Shown here: positions 33,780 to 45,789 of the stretch, piece after piece
How positions within the stretch are numbered: the first letter of the stretch is position 1
Layout of the letters: every line of letters starts with the position of its first letter
Assembly (NCBI RefSeq): GCF_035046485.1
Contig: NC_085138.1
Location: 61,434,580 to 61,498,579, forward strand
Reading direction: 5' to 3'
DNA length: 64,000 bases
Origin: Aedes albopictus
Taxonomy: Eukaryota; Arthropoda; Insecta; Diptera; Culicidae
Program-made: the position numbers and the translations under genes
The notes under the pieces: generated by a model
What the model was told of the DNA's origin: nothing
Seen by the model: the letters and a program-made list of their open reading frames with translations, nothing else
The model's database searches: none

Positions 33780-34850
33780 TTGCCAGACCGTCCTGAACCT
33801 GTTCCGCCCACCTTGCGCGCTGCCCCCAGTTCTTCCGCGTTTCTTGCAAACATCAGCTTTGCAGGGTTGTTGTCCGGCATTTTCACAACATGCCCTGCCC
33901 ACGGATCCTTCCAGCTTTTGCCATCTTCTGGATGCTAGGCTTGTCGTAGAGTACAGCGAGCTCGTGGTTCATTCTCCTCCGCCACACATCATACTCCTGT
34001 ACACCGCCAAAGATGGTCCTAAGCACCCCACGCTCGAACGCTTTGAGTGCTTGCATGTCCTTTTCGAGTTCAGGTCTCGTGTTCGTAGAGCATGGTCTTA
34101 CTAGTGCTTCGTACAAGGTACATTTGATGCGAGAGTGAATCTTTTTCAACCGCAGATTCTTGTGAAGCCCATGGTAGGCCTGACCACCACGGATAATGTG
34201 CCTTCGTATTTCACGGAAAACGTTGTTGCTTGCCGTTAACAAGGACCCGAGGTATACGAAGTTCTCGGCCACCTCGAAAGTATCCCCGTCTATTGCGACC
34301 AGTGGCGTCTCGTAAACTCACTTTGACTTTTTACCTGTTCAACGACCCTAAAACTTGCATTTGCGGAGAATTCGGGACCAGAATCAAATTGAAAATGGAC
34401 AAAAACGACTATTCTTGTCATTTTCTACAAATTACAAGCCAATTTGTTGAGATAATTTATGATTTTCTATTCGTTGAACAGGTAGATTTGAGGTTAGGGA
34501 ATCGCCACTGATTATGACACTGCTGCCTGTCGTTCGTGGTTCCGCCTGCCAGTTTGACTTCGTTTTCGACACGTTCACCATCAGTCCGACTTTTGCTACT
34601 TCACGTTTCAGGCGAGTGTACAGTTCTGTCACCATTCTAAATGTTCTAGCAATAATATCCATGTCATCTGAAAAACAGATGCACTGGCCGAATCTCGTGA
34701 AAATCGTGTCCCGGTTGTTGAGCCCGGCTCGTCGCATAACACCTTCCAGGGCGATGTTTAACACCAGGCACCAGAGTTCATCACCCTGTCGTAGTCCCCG
34801 GCCGATTTCAAACAGATTATGCGATGATATTATTTATAGCGAAAGGACTT
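33780..34850 (-). pseudogene. RTE-like LINE fragment C (3' half of reverse transcriptase)
   Basis: Minus-strand frames give the RT core (LNIALEGVMRRAGLNN, CFSDDMDIIARTF with the DD pair, KVGLMVNVSKTKS) and, after an insertion, the thumb region (AENFVYLGSLLTASNNVFREI, YEALVRP, FGGVQEYDVWRRRMNHEL). These motifs match the RTE/JAM1-like family. There are frame breaks and no endonuclease, so it is a dead fragment. A hAT-type MITE (34300-34510) separates the two halves. Confidence 0.85.
34300..34510. mobile_element. hAT-type MITE with CAGTGGCG ends (copy 1)
   Basis: Ends CAGTGGCGTCTCGTAAAC and GGTTAGGGAATCGCCACTG, flanked by ATTGCGAC and ATTATGAC (6 of 8 match). It interrupts the RT fragment. The sister copy at 50545-50745 has a perfect 8-bp duplication. 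Confidence 0.85.
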
Positions 34851-35968
34851 CGTTATAGAACAGGATCCTGGTTGTCTCAAAGGTTTATAATAATGTCAAG
34901 TAGACTTTAGATTGGCCCAGTAAGCGTGGTTGATTATGCAACGTTACTCAGTATAGCAGATATAAGTACTATTACGAGTGTAGACCTGAAGTTCTGAACT
35001 CTAAGATAGTTTGGCTGACCTGAAATATCCCTAGAGTGTCTATAAATGATATTGTAGAGTTCAAGAACTTCACGGATCCCAGTAGATTAATTATGCAATG
35101 CTATTATTTATGGCGAAAACACATAAAATTATTCTTGTACATTTGAAGGACTTTACTAAAGGGCAGTTTGGAACACCTAGAACATCCCAGAATATAAAAC
35201 AACTTTTGATATTCTTGACGAAGCTTAAATGAGTACATATGAGCGTAGCCCATATCCAAATTCAGCTGGTATGTCAATTATTTCGTTTCTCCAAACTTCA
35301 TGGTGTTCAGGATGTTCTAGGTTGTCAATAGTCTCAAATACAAATATTCCCATTTTTCCCTTAAGGTGAAATGAGAGCGCATCAGGTGCATTAGTGACTC
35401 GCGTTTTCAAGAACACCGATCCTCGAAATGCCCGAAAACGAAAACGCTACTCAATGATTACCACGAGTGAGCAAAGCTACTCATGGTTTTTTTCAGCTGA
35501 GTTTGTTGTTTAGATGACGAGATCCGTGCTTTCGGCGTTTGCAAAGTAGTCATTGTGAAGGCCATCTTTAGTTTCGCTCATGTATGTCCTTAATAAAGTA
35601 CTCAATTTGCAACAACTTTGCCGAAGAAAGTATTCTGTTTTATTGAATGTGTGAATTTATAGTCATTTCTATGTACCTAGGGGTGATATATGGCACCTTC
35701 GGCTCCGGAGGGTTAAGCAAACGGAGTCTTCAGAAGCTTCTTTCACCCAGATTTATACTGCAAAGGGTCAGTGCCGTACCTTGTTGCATAAAAAAAGATT
35801 TTTGGGCGCTGTCTTTCAGTATCATCAGATGACTGTTCCAACTCAATGTCCGGGCTGACTTCAATTATGTCTGAAGGATCCGCATATCTATTCATCACAG
35901 TAATTGATATGATTTGAGATAAAACATAACTTTTTGTCTTTCTTGTACATCAAAGTGTACTGAAAGAC
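34851..35968. other. Non-coding AT-rich stretch
   Basis: No supported feature. Short ORFs lack domains. Confidence 0.4.
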
Positions 35969-35970
35969 TA

Positions 35971-36472
35971 GGGTAAATGTACCAATAGTGGTGCTATTAG
36001 TAGCTCCTTGTAGTAAAATAATCAAATAAAAATTATATTACCACAAAATAAAAAGTCTGAAAGCGTTAATCGGTAGTTTTCCACTTAAATTTGCTAGGAA
36101 AAATGTTAAAACCATTGTTTATTTCAGTTTTTGCTAATAAATGACTTCCACCAACTATAGGTACATGGTTCCTATTATGGAGGTAAAATTTAACATTGGT
36201 TCCTATAGTGGCGCATCCCATTGAATTCTTATGGGACCCACCACTATAGGAACAGTACCACCACTATAGGTGCAAGGGAGCAAAAAAATTAAGGAAAATA
36301 ATTGTTTACAATATGTTTTTCGGTAAATCCTGAACAAAAAACTGAACTAATATTATCAATTAGGTATGGTGCATCTATTAAAAATGTAATTTTGAGGCTT
36401 TTTGATCGAAATAGGGCTAAATTGCCACTACCACCACTATTGGTACTACCTCCACTAAGGAAGCTTTTACCC
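35971..36472. mobile_element. TA-flanked MITE with repeated CCACTATAGG words
   Basis: GGGTAAATGTACCAATAGTGG at the left faces CCACTATTGGTACTAC...TTTTACCC at the right, with TA on both sides (35969-35970, 36473-36474). The interior carries several CCACTATAGG and CCTATAGTGG copies. Confidence 0.7.
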
Positions 36473-36914
36473 TATATGGTCACTCAGAAAATTAGTTTTC
36501 GATCCAAGGCTCGAAAGACCAAGTCACAATACAAATCAAATAGTTCGACAAATTGAGGTGATGTATATGTATTGTGTGTGTATGTACGCCTGTGTTCGAA
36601 AAAGGTCATTCACTTAGAGCACTTCCCATCAGCTGATTTTTCAGATTTTAGCACGAAGGAATCGAACCACATTACTTGCTATTTTAAATGGTTCGCATCG
36701 GTCAAGGCGTTTCAGAGTTATGGCCATTTCAGTGATCCGGACCAGCACCGGTGGAACTGGCCATGTATAAAACTGAATCAAATCTCATTATGCGACACAG
36801 CTGCGCAGATTTCTATAATTTTTCACATGGTTGACAATTTTTGTGCAGAAATCAACACTGGAGAACATAAAATCCACGATGTTGGCCCACAATTAAAAAG
36901 ACGACTGCCTAAAG

Positions 36915-37570
36915 TTCAAGATGACGACAAACAATGTAAGAAGGCGGCTGGTCATGAAGTTTCAGACACTGAAACCATGCAATATGGGTGTATTTGGTAT
37001 ACGTAAGATGTCCGGAGTCCAAAAATGGCGACCAGACTTTTCAAGATGGCGGTCTAAAATCCAAAATGGCGACTCGAAGTTCAAGATGGCGGCTGTTGAA
37101 TGGAGTTATAGGCTCCAAACCATGCAATATGGGTATACATATTTATTAGAAACGGGGAAGATGTCTGAAATACAAAAAAATCACGACCGAAATAGTCAAG
37201 ATGGCGGTCTCAAATCCAAGATGGTGGATCAAAATTTAAAAAGGAGGCTGTATATGGAGTTTCAGACACTGACATCGTGTAATATGGTGTATGTATTTGG
37301 TATGGAGATGTCCGCAATCCAAAAAAGGCGACCAGAATATCTAAAATCAGGCGGTCTAAAATCAATGATGATGGCTGCTTTTTTGGGGATTTTTAGGCTT
37401 TTAAATCATACGATGTGGGTATATTTAATATGGGGAAGGTGTTCGGTCTCCGGAGTAAAAAAAAATGGCGATACGAATATCCAATATGGCGGTCTAAAAT
37501 TTAAGATGGCAGCTGTTTTATGGATTTTTAGGCTCTCTTAATTCATGCGATATGGGTATACTTGGAGTGG
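36915..37570 (+). repeat. Tandem array, about 140-bp units rich in ATGGCGG
   Basis: A landmark, CATGCAATATGGG or a variant, recurs near 36977, 37123, about 37279, 37413 and 37547, giving units of roughly 134-155 bp. Each unit includes AAGATGGCGGTCTAAAAT-type words. I count nine ATGGC cores between 37025 and 37510. The long plus-strand ORFs over the array are by-products of the repeat. Confidence 0.85.
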
Positions 37571-37967
37571 GGTGTGAACAAATATTAGTGACATTCCCCT
37601 TGGGTGTCCTTCTCCTAGCAAGCGTCGGTGACATCAAGCATAACGACGAGGTGGGCAGTGTGATGCTACCTCATTGAGGAGTGGAGTTTTGGCAGAGAAA
37701 AAACAGCACCATTTTTTCAATAAAGTTTTACTGTTCTTCTGGAGTCTAACGTCAATCGTTGTATGTTTATAAGGCTCAGCGACACAGCGAAACATACGTT
37801 ACACTTAGAACAAATTTCATGAAAAAAAAACATCATCACTAAAACGCAATCGCCCAATGCTAAACTTACTGTGCTTGGTCGGGCCATCACTAGGTGGCGG
37901 TAGTAAGCAAACGTCAAACAGGAGGAGCTTCGTAGGTTAGGGTCATCAAGCTTCTGCTACACTGCAG
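37571..37967. other. Non-coding stretch
   Basis: No supported feature. Confidence 0.35.
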
Positions 37968-38195
37968 TTAGAAAAAATCACCGACTTCGGTAATGTTTTA
38001 CCGAAATCTCAACCATTAAATTTGTTTTACAGGAAAAAATCGGTAAAAATAGCAACTTTACCGAACTTCGTTAAAGTTTGACAGATAAACGATAACGTTT
38101 TACCGAAATTTGGTAATTTTTTACAGATCTTCGTTAAAAACTTGTTAACAAACGCTCAGCAGTTGAGATTTTGGTAAAAATCACCGAACTCGACT
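37968..38195. mobile_element. Foldback MITE with TTACCGAA words
   Basis: AAAATCACCGACTTCGGTAA...CCGAAATCTCAAC faces GTTGAGATTTTGGTAAAAAT...CACCGAACTC. TTACCGAA-type words recur inside. No ORF. Confidence 0.65.
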
Positions 38196-38204
38196 AGCTG
38201 TGTA

Positions 38205-38392
38205 TGAGGTGAGGGTTCGATTCCCGCTCCGGGCGATGAAACTTTTCGTGAGGATAGGGGTCGCACACGCATACCGAAGTCGTGAGGGAGCTGCGAAAGC
38301 AACTCTCCACGAGGTGAATATAAATTACACTCATCTCGTGGAGAGTCGCTTTCACAGCTCTGTCACGACCTTGGGATTCGTGTGTGACCCCT
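38205..38392 (+). mobile_element. SINE box-B fragment followed by a 137-bp hairpin
   Basis: GAGGGTTCGATTCCCGCTCC near 38213-38230 is a polymerase III box B as in tRNA-derived SINEs, without the matching box A. Directly downstream, 38256-38392 folds back on itself: AGGGGTCGCACACG to its partial complement CGTGTGTGACCCCT, meeting at GTGAATATAAATTACAC. Confidence 0.65.
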
Positions 38393-38599
38393 ACTCTATT
38401 CGGCAAAGTATTAGGCAAAATCACAAGGCAAAAGTCGCCCATACATCGCTTCTTGATTGCAAGCTTCTGAGCTGAGAAAATAGCAAGTGAATGTAACTCG
38501 TTGCAAGTGAGTGTTCCCATCCCTGGTGTGACGTCTGTTTCTCTGTAATACAGATCTTCCCAACAGATGGCGCTGAAACATCATTTTATTTGCTAATGT

Positions 38600-40510
38600 G
38601 AAAAAATATATTGGGATTGGGATGCCTCTAGCAACTCTTCTTGGAAGCGCCTCAGGGATTCCTGCTGGAATTCACCAACCCCATGAAACGGCTGTCATCC
38701 ACATACAACTGGATTGAAGCCAAAAATTTGGTGCTGGACGTGGTGCTAATTTGAATTGGCGGTTGCATAAAGCTGAAAACATAGTGATTTTTCTGTTTGA
38801 GCAGGCGCGACATTCACATTTAATAGACTTTACCGTTGTTTTACTTGGGCTAAATGTATTTTCATACTGGTGCGTCTTGTAAATTTAACAAAGTTCACTA
38901 AATGCATTGAACAATATGTGTAAATAATCGTTTCTCGATCACGAATTTATCTTCGTACGACAAAGTTCGCATCCGCACGTAGCAGATTGGCCAGCAGACT
39001 GAAATTTCGTAAACAAATCCGTGGCGCCCCACCAAAGACGGCGGCTTCAAGAACTAACGCTTTCTTCAGGGGGTTGGAATTCACCCACGGCTTCCCGTTG
39101 CATTCCTCCAGAAATATATCCTGTGATTTCTCCAGGGATTCTTTAAGGGAATTCCTCCATTTCACAAGAATTCCTTCTCATTCCAGAGATTTGTAACGAA
39201 ATACGTTTAGTTATTCCTGATATAATTCCTCCAAGGACGCCTGCTGGATGTGCTTCAGTAATCCCTACTGGGATTTATCCAGAAGCTTCTGTTGGGATTC
39301 CTCCCGGAATTTCACTTAGGGTTGCTCCAGAATTCCTTCTTTGATTTCTTCCATAATATATTGAGGTGTCCCTCCAGAGTTTTTTTCCAAGGATTCGTTG
39401 TGGGATCCCCCCATAAATTCCTTAGGGAATATCTTCAGAGGTTTTGCTAGGGGTTCTCTGCTTGGAATCCTCCTGGTACATATTTCCGATAGGAGTTCTT
39501 CCAAGCAAGGATGGCAGAAAATCACTTCAAGCGATAAATGATACAGGATACGAATTATCCAAGATAGCCTTGTTCTTGCGGTAGCATGATGCCGACGCCT
39601 CGCACCGTGCTCGTATCACAGAACAATTAAAGCATCTGATGCACGCTTAATCGCGTGATGACCCGTTATCGGATCATGTTACAAGTCATGATAAATTGTA
39701 TTCATCACATTGTTTGCCACTTATGAACCCGTAAGCCGCATTCATGATTCGAAATGATACGTTCATAAGCATATCTGGAAGTTTAATCACCAAGAATGCT
39801 CAAAAAGTGAATGAAATCCCTAATTTATCATTCCGACTTCATGATAACGATCGCATCGCGCCCGCACATGCCGAGCGAATCATTCTTCTCGGACCGAAGT
39901 TTGTTATGATGCTTGACGACAAAATGTTATCGTTGTTGCTATGATCGCGCGATGCCGTTCGACCGCGACACATTCGAAATCTGATCATGATCACTAGATT
40001 TCCATCCTTGCTTCCAAGAATTCCATCAGGAATTTAAGCTGGAATGCTTTCTGGAATTGCTACAGAAATTCCTCATGTGATTCTTCCAGGAATTCCCCTG
40101 GGTATTTCTTTCTGTGAATCCCTCCGAAGACTCTTCCTGGAGTTTCCTGGATTCCTGAGGGGATGTTTCTAGGAATTCCTCGTGGAATTCTTCCTTGGAT
40201 GCATTCAGAAATTCCTCCATAGGCTCGTTCAGGAATTCCTCTGGGAATCCCTTCAGAAATTCCACTAGGGATTGATCCAGGAATCCCTCCATGGACTCTT
40301 CCAGGAATTCTTCTTAGGAATTCCTCTAGTTTCCAGGATTTTTTCCTGAAATATCTGTAGAGATTTCTGTATGTATTTCTCCAAAGATTTTCTTAGTTGC
40401 TCCTCAAGAAATTCCTCCAGGGATTAATCTAGGCATTCGTCTTCCAGGAACTTCTACAGGGATTAATCTAGGAGTTCCTTTTCTGGGATGTTATCCAAGC
40501 ATTCCTCTAC
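38600..40510. repeat. Degenerate 'ttcctccaggaattcc' repeat block
   Basis: Same class as 8990-11120: repeated ggaattcctc, ccaggaattc and ggattcctcc words. The block is interrupted at about 39540-40010 by non-repeat sequence in which no coding domain is visible. Minus-strand ORFs such as 40026-40292 read the repeat and have EEFL-type low complexity. Confidence 0.7.
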
Positions 40511-40599
40511 CATAGTCGACTTTCCAGATTGATAAGCATATTGGTTCACCTGAAGAGGCACATTGGCCAGATCACGGATTTTATGATCGATAATGCTTG

Positions 40600-40925
40600 T
40601 GGCTTCGTGGTCGTGCGGCTAGTGTCACCAAGCATTTAGTCGCATCGTTCTGAGGAGCGCGGGTTCGATTCCCGCCGCAGCTGTCAGGAAAAGTTTTCGG
40701 CTGTGCCACTGCGCGTTGCATGCTAGTCCTTTGTCTAGTGTCGTGCTTCCTTCAAAGAGCATAACAGCTCACTGGAAGCACTGAACGTGTCCGTGTCTTT
40801 TAACTGCACCATGCACAGTGAGAAAGGTTATGCTCACTCCCAGTCGTCCTTTCAATTGATTCGTTGTGCATTTTCACTGGTTCTGTTCAATCATGGAGTG
40901 CAACCAGTCTAAACTAAGCTAAGGT
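40600..40925 (+). mobile_element. tRNA-derived SINE
   Basis: Plus-strand box A-like GTGGTCGTGCGGCTAG (about 40609) and box B GGGTTCGATTCCCG (about 40661) are followed by a long tRNA-unrelated body that ends in CTAAACTAAGCTAAGG-type sequence. This suits an Aedes tRNA-SINE rather than a tRNA gene. Confidence 0.75.
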
Positions 40926-41059
40926 ATGATTGCCTCTTGATTCGATCGTAAAAGAAATAAATCCGCAATGTGCTCCAATAAACCGATCAGCTTTCATGAA
41001 TTCGTTCCCTCAAAACACAAATAAAGGCACATTAAAGCATGTTACCAACGGTTAATTCA

Positions 41060-41813
41060 CTAAACATTTGCCAAAAATGGCTTTCTACTTTCGTGTGCCC
41101 TCTTCTCCACTGCGACTGCACGTTGCACACTTCGTCTCGCGGACCGCCCCGATGACCATGAGTAACCGCACATCGGGCATTTTATTTTGTCTTGTTTCAG
41201 TTTCGTCGATCGATCAACCAAAAACCGTTTTTTTGCGATATTTCGTAACACGCGGCCAGGGGCGTGCCGCCAGTCAGCCGGGTTGGCTGCCCGCCCGCAA
41301 GCTCTACTTTCGATTTGTTTTGTCCAGTATCAAATCTTGGGTAATCTACCTTAAAACCGCAAACCCCGAACCACGGTTGATGATGGTAACTGCAGTTTTT
41401 TCTTCTCACTTTGCAATCAACCCATTTCGAATAGCTGTGAAAACTTTTCCACTACGACACGACATGTTCGTTTCGTTTCTTGCGACCGGGGCTGGGTTTG
41501 TCCCTGCGTGGAATTTCAAACGGATTTCTAGAATTGCGCGTGGTTCAAATTGGATCACTTTCACGCCCGATATAAATAAATCGGTACATAGGTATGCAAA
41601 AATATGTGTCTTACGTCACTCGGTGGCGGAAACCTTTGGAGCGCCGCGTATTGCGTCATTGGGAAAGTCCTTCCGCGCGTCACGGCCGAACCAATCGGCG
41701 AAATCCTTTAATTGAGTTATGCAATCACCTAATTAGCGATGTCGCGCACATACTTTCACTACTGCACTATAATAACCACCTATTTTCGTTTTTTCCCTTT
41801 CGTTCCATTGCAG
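41060..41813 (+). promoter_or_regulatory. Unique sequence upstream of the CREB3-like exon with promoter-like motifs
   Basis: This stretch is free of TE signatures. Close to the exon it contains TATAAATAAATC (about 41571), a CRE-like TTACGTCAC (about 41612), TGCGTCATTGG (about 41651) and CCAATCGGC (about 41690). It ends in the acceptor CCATTGCAG at 41805-41813. It could be an internal promoter or enhancer. The 215-codon ORF at 41068-41715 has no domain and I consider it spurious. Confidence 0.35.
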
Positions 41814-42295
41814 CCGGAGGAGTGGCCCTCCAATCCGGACGACTTCATGGACCTGTTCCACATGGACACGAACCTGTTGTTCAACGATGGTTCTGCCGGG
41901 TCGGTTGGCGGATCGGACGACATCGCGTCCAGTTTGCTCAACAATCTGCAGAATGTGTGGATGAGTGGGGAACTGGGCGGATCGTTAAACGACGGCGGAG
42001 TAGTTGATGGGATCGACCTGCACGGTCAGGTCATGTCGCCATCGTCGTCGCTCGGGTCCGATCAGGAGTTTCATGGGTTCCCCAATGGTAACAGCAGTGG
42101 AAGCAGTAGCAACGGTTTTGAGGATGACTTTATCAGCGGGTCACCTCATGCCATGACTGGTGCCGCCAGACCGAACGTTAAGATGGAAGTGGACGAAGCC
42201 ATGAACGAGTTTAGCGCTTTCGAGCGAAACGTCGAGCAGCAGGCCCTCTCGTCGGCCGCATCGGACAGTGGACTTTCGAGCGATAATTTGGATTT
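41814..42295 (+). CDS. CREB3-family bZIP transcription factor, N-terminal region exon
   Basis: The exon begins after CCATTGCAG and ends GATTT|GTAAGT at 42295; frame phase is 0 at the start and 2 at the end. It encodes about 160 residues rich in acidic and Ser/Gly residues (EEWPSNPDDFMDLFHMD, then SLLNNLQNVWMSGELGG, then ASDSGLSSDNLD). The SDSG(I/L)S motif is characteristic of CREB3/CREB3L3-type proteins, where this region activates transcription. The start codon lies in an upstream exon I cannot identify. The sequence continues in phase across a 9.8-kb intron into 52112-53344. Confidence 0.85.
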
Positions 42296-42844
42296 GTAAG
42301 TATCATCAACTGGGTTTTGTTTGAAGTGAATTGTTTGTAACATGCCACCAGTTATACTTAAACTCAATGGGAGCTTATATGGTATGTAACCAAGTATGTT
42401 TATTAGGGTGACCCACATTTATATGAAAAGCATACAATTAACCCTCCTAATCTGTTCTTTTGAATTCTTAGAATCTATGATGAAAATTTGAACGAAATTA
42501 ATTATCTCAAGGGCACGCTAAACAGACTTATTATTACAGTTTTCGGATTTGACTGCGATAGAATTTAACCTTGAATTTAACTTGAAATAGATTTCCCAGT
42601 CTTGACAAAATTCAAATACAGCTGTTTAATATTGTCCGACTTTTCGATCACATTTGGGACCTTCTTCAGGGCTTCAATTATTGCCATTTCTTTTTTTAGT
42701 GTTGTTCTGTCGAACGGAGAGTGTTTCTCTGATTCACTATTACTACTACAATTTCATTAGAAATCACATAGCAGTTATGTCTCCTGGATTTCTATTATGA
42801 CACAGTGGTCATCGCGAAGCACACAAATTAACCGAATGTTGTGA
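42296..42844 (+). other. First part of the 9.8-kb CREB3-like intron
   Basis: AT-rich intron without recognised elements until the RTE-like LINE begins near 42845. Confidence 0.5.
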
Positions 42845-45760
42845 AAATCGTTCCCCGGCTGTTAAGCCCGGATCGTCGCTTCACACCTTCTAGAGCTATG
42901 TTGCAGAATAAGGCACGAGAGTCCGTCTCCTTGTCGCAGTCCCTGGCGAGATTCGGATGAACCGGATAGTTCACCCGAAACCCGTACGTAATTTTGCACA
43001 CCGTCCATCGTTGCACAGTGGGAAAAAAATAGGTATAAAACTTGAATAAATTCAATACCTCTGCTCGAAGTGGATAGATTCGAATGAATTTTTGACACAA
43101 ACTGCAAAAATCACTGTAGTTTCAGATATAGATGGTGTCATTCGCCGCACGATGCTGGAAATCAGTGTATTGAGCTTGTTTTACCCCGATCTCCATCTCT
43201 CTCACACCTTTTTAAAAAAAAATCCTCATCTATTCTCGATTGGTGTGCAAGAAAATGATTTATTTAACTCGTATTTGTGTAAAAACTTTTATAGTTTCGG
43301 CAATTTGACATAAGGTTGGTCCTGCTCTTATCGATTGCGCACGGTGAAGATCTGGCCCGTTGTCGACCGGCCGTCAATGAAGCCGGCTTGATAACTTCCC
43401 ACGAACTCATTCGTTTTAGGTGACAGACGACGGAAGATGATTTTGGATAGCACTTCAAAATATTGATCGCTCTGAAGTTCTCACATTGCAAATGGTCGCC
43501 TTTTTTGTGAATGGGGCAGACTACCTCTTCCTTCCACTCCTCCGATAGCTGTTCGATTTCCCAGATGCTGACTATCAATCGGTGCAGACAAGTGACCAAC
43601 TTTTCAAGACCCATTTGGATTAGTTCAGCTGCGATATCATCCTTGCCAGCTGTTTTGTTGGTTTTTGAGGAATGGTATCGTTAACTTTCTTCTGCGTGGG
43701 AGTTGGTTCATTTTTGTCCTCCGTTGTACTGGCGTCGTCCTTTTCTCCCGTGCCTACGTTCTCCACGCCATTCAGGTGCTGATCGAAGTGTTGCTTTCAC
43801 CTTTCGATAACCTCATGTCCGTCCGTCAAGAGGCTTCCGTCCTTATGCCTGAATATTTCGGCTCGCGGCACGAATCCGTTGCGGGATGCGTTGAGCTTCT
43901 GGTAGAGCTTCCGTGTTTCTGGGAACGGCACAGCAGTTCCATTTCTTCACACTCCGCTTCTTCCAGGCGGCGCTTTTTCTCCCGAAAGAGGCGGGTCTGC
44001 TGTTTCCGCTTCTGTTTATAACGTTCCACGTTCTGTCGAGTCCCTTACTGCAACATTACCGCTCTCGCTGCGTTCTTCTCCTCCAAATCCGTTCTGCACT
44101 CTTCTTCGAACCATTCGTTCCGTCGATTCCGTTCCACGTACCCAATGGTGCTCTCGGCTGCGTCGTTGATGACTGCTTTCACTGTACTCCAGCAGTCCTC
44201 TAGAGGGGCCTCATCGAGCTCGCCCTCGTCTGGGCAACGCGGCCTCGAGATTCTGCGCGTATGCTGAGGCGACATCCGGTTCAGTCCCTCTAGGTTGTAC
44301 CGTGGCGGTCGCTGGTACCGTACATTGTTGATGACGGAGAGTTTTGGGCGCAGTTTGACCATCACCAGATAGTGGTCGGAGTCGATGTTGACGCCACGAT
44401 AGGTTTCGATGTCGATAATGTCGGAGAAGTGCCGTCCGTCAATCAGAACGTGGCCGATTTGAGATTCCGTTTGCTGTGGTGATCTCCAGGTGTAACGATA
44501 AGGGAGGCTGTGTTGGAAAAAGGTGCTACGTATGGCCATCGTCTGCTGGTGGGCGCTGAACTTATCAATCGTCGGTCTGAATTCCTCCTCCTGGCCTACC
44601 TGAGCGTTCAAATCTCCTATGATGATCTTGACGTCGTGGCTTGGGCAGCGATCGTACTCGCTTTCGAGCTGCGTGTAAAATGCGTCCTTGTCATCATCAG
44701 TACTTCCGGAGTGTGGGCTGTGCACGTTTATTATGCTGAAGTTGAAGAATCGGCCCTTGATCCTCAACCTGCACATTATTTCGTCGATCTGCCACCAACC
44801 GATTACGCGCCTCTGCATATCACCCATCACAATGAAAGCTGTTCCCAGCTCGCGTGTGTTGCCGCAGCTCTGGTAGATGGTATGATTACATCTAAACGTT
44901 CGCACCATGGATCCTGTCCAACACACCTCCTACAGCGCTACGATGCCGAACCCGCGGTCCTTCAGTAGATCGGCGAGTATGCGGGTGCTCCCAATGAAGT
45001 TGAGAGATCGGCAGTTCCACGTACCGAGTTTCCAATCGCAAGTCCTTTTTGTTCGCTGGGGTCGTTGCCGTTGGGCTCGGTTCGTATTATTCTGTTGCTG
45101 ATTTTCCGTTACAATGGTTTTTACGGCTGGCTCGTAGGGCCTGACATCAACCCCCTACTTTCCGGAGGACCATAGCACAGACAAACAGACGTAACACTCT
45201 GATAATTCCCATCGTACACCGATTTAACGGTCTTTTTCAAAATTTGAGAGTTGGCCAACTGCCCAATCGTGGCGCTCGCATAGCTTTTGTTCGAGTTTGA
45301 CGTTTGCTCACTACCGCCACCTAGTTGGTGGTCGGCCAAACATAGTCTTTTTAGGCCTAACATTAGTCTTTCTTTGGGCGAATATGTTTCCGTGACTATG
45401 ATTTGAATCGAAAAATGTTGGGAGTGTTATGTCTGTTTATCTTTGACCATAGTGTACAGTTGAGCTTAGAGTCCTTCCCTGGAACTCGGACGTAGATCAG
45501 CCGCCCCTAGCATGGGGATCGGACGCTGTTGTGAGCCGCTCCTCCTGGAGAACAGACGCTCAAGTTTGCCGAAGCAAACCCCTCCCCCTTCCCTGTCAGC
45601 CTATGACTAAAGTTCCCACCGGGGTTGGTTACCCGATCATCCCTAAGGTTGCTCATAGTTTCCGGCCGGTACCACGTGGAGATAGGGATAGGAGTTGCTT
45701 ATCTCCAGATATTACAAGGAATTTCGATGCACGGTCAATCACTCCATCATGATTTCGTCA
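42845..45760 (-). pseudogene. RTE-like LINE fragment A (endonuclease and reverse transcriptase), antisense in intron
   Basis: The minus-strand AP endonuclease (44045-44926) shows NVHSPHSGSTDDDKDAFY, IIGDLNAQVG, IGHVLIDGRHFSDI and the catalytic SDH (DSDHYLV). Downstream come a basic linker (about 43826-44029), RT motifs (VVCPIHKKGDHLQCENFRAI near 43500) and, after unrelated sequence at 43106-43318, GLRQGDGLSCL (about 42930). Several frame breaks make it non-functional. The 5' part continues past the MITE at 45176-45444. RTE/JAM1-like by motif. Confidence 0.85.
45176..45444. mobile_element. hAT-type MITE with CACAGACAAACAGACG ends, 8-bp duplication
   Basis: CACAGACAAACAGACGTAAC at the left and GTTATGTCTGTTTATCTTT at the right, flanked by GACCATAG at 45168-45175 and 45445-45452. 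It interrupts the 5' part of LINE A. Confidence 0.88.
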
Positions 45761-45789
45761 GCGACTATCCGGATGGGGTCGGACAGGCT

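Noticed and set aside
36572..37541. Two long plus-strand ORFs (144 and 206 codons)
   Set aside because: They read through the tandem array and mirror its repeat pattern; not a gene.
40026..40292. 88-codon minus-strand ORF with repeated EEFL
   Set aside because: Translation of degenerate ggaattcctc repeats, not a conserved protein.
41068..41715. 215-codon plus-strand ORF upstream of the CREB3-like exon
   Set aside because: No recognisable domain, composition unlike a mosquito protein, and it ends before a strong acceptor in a different context. More likely regulatory or intronic DNA.
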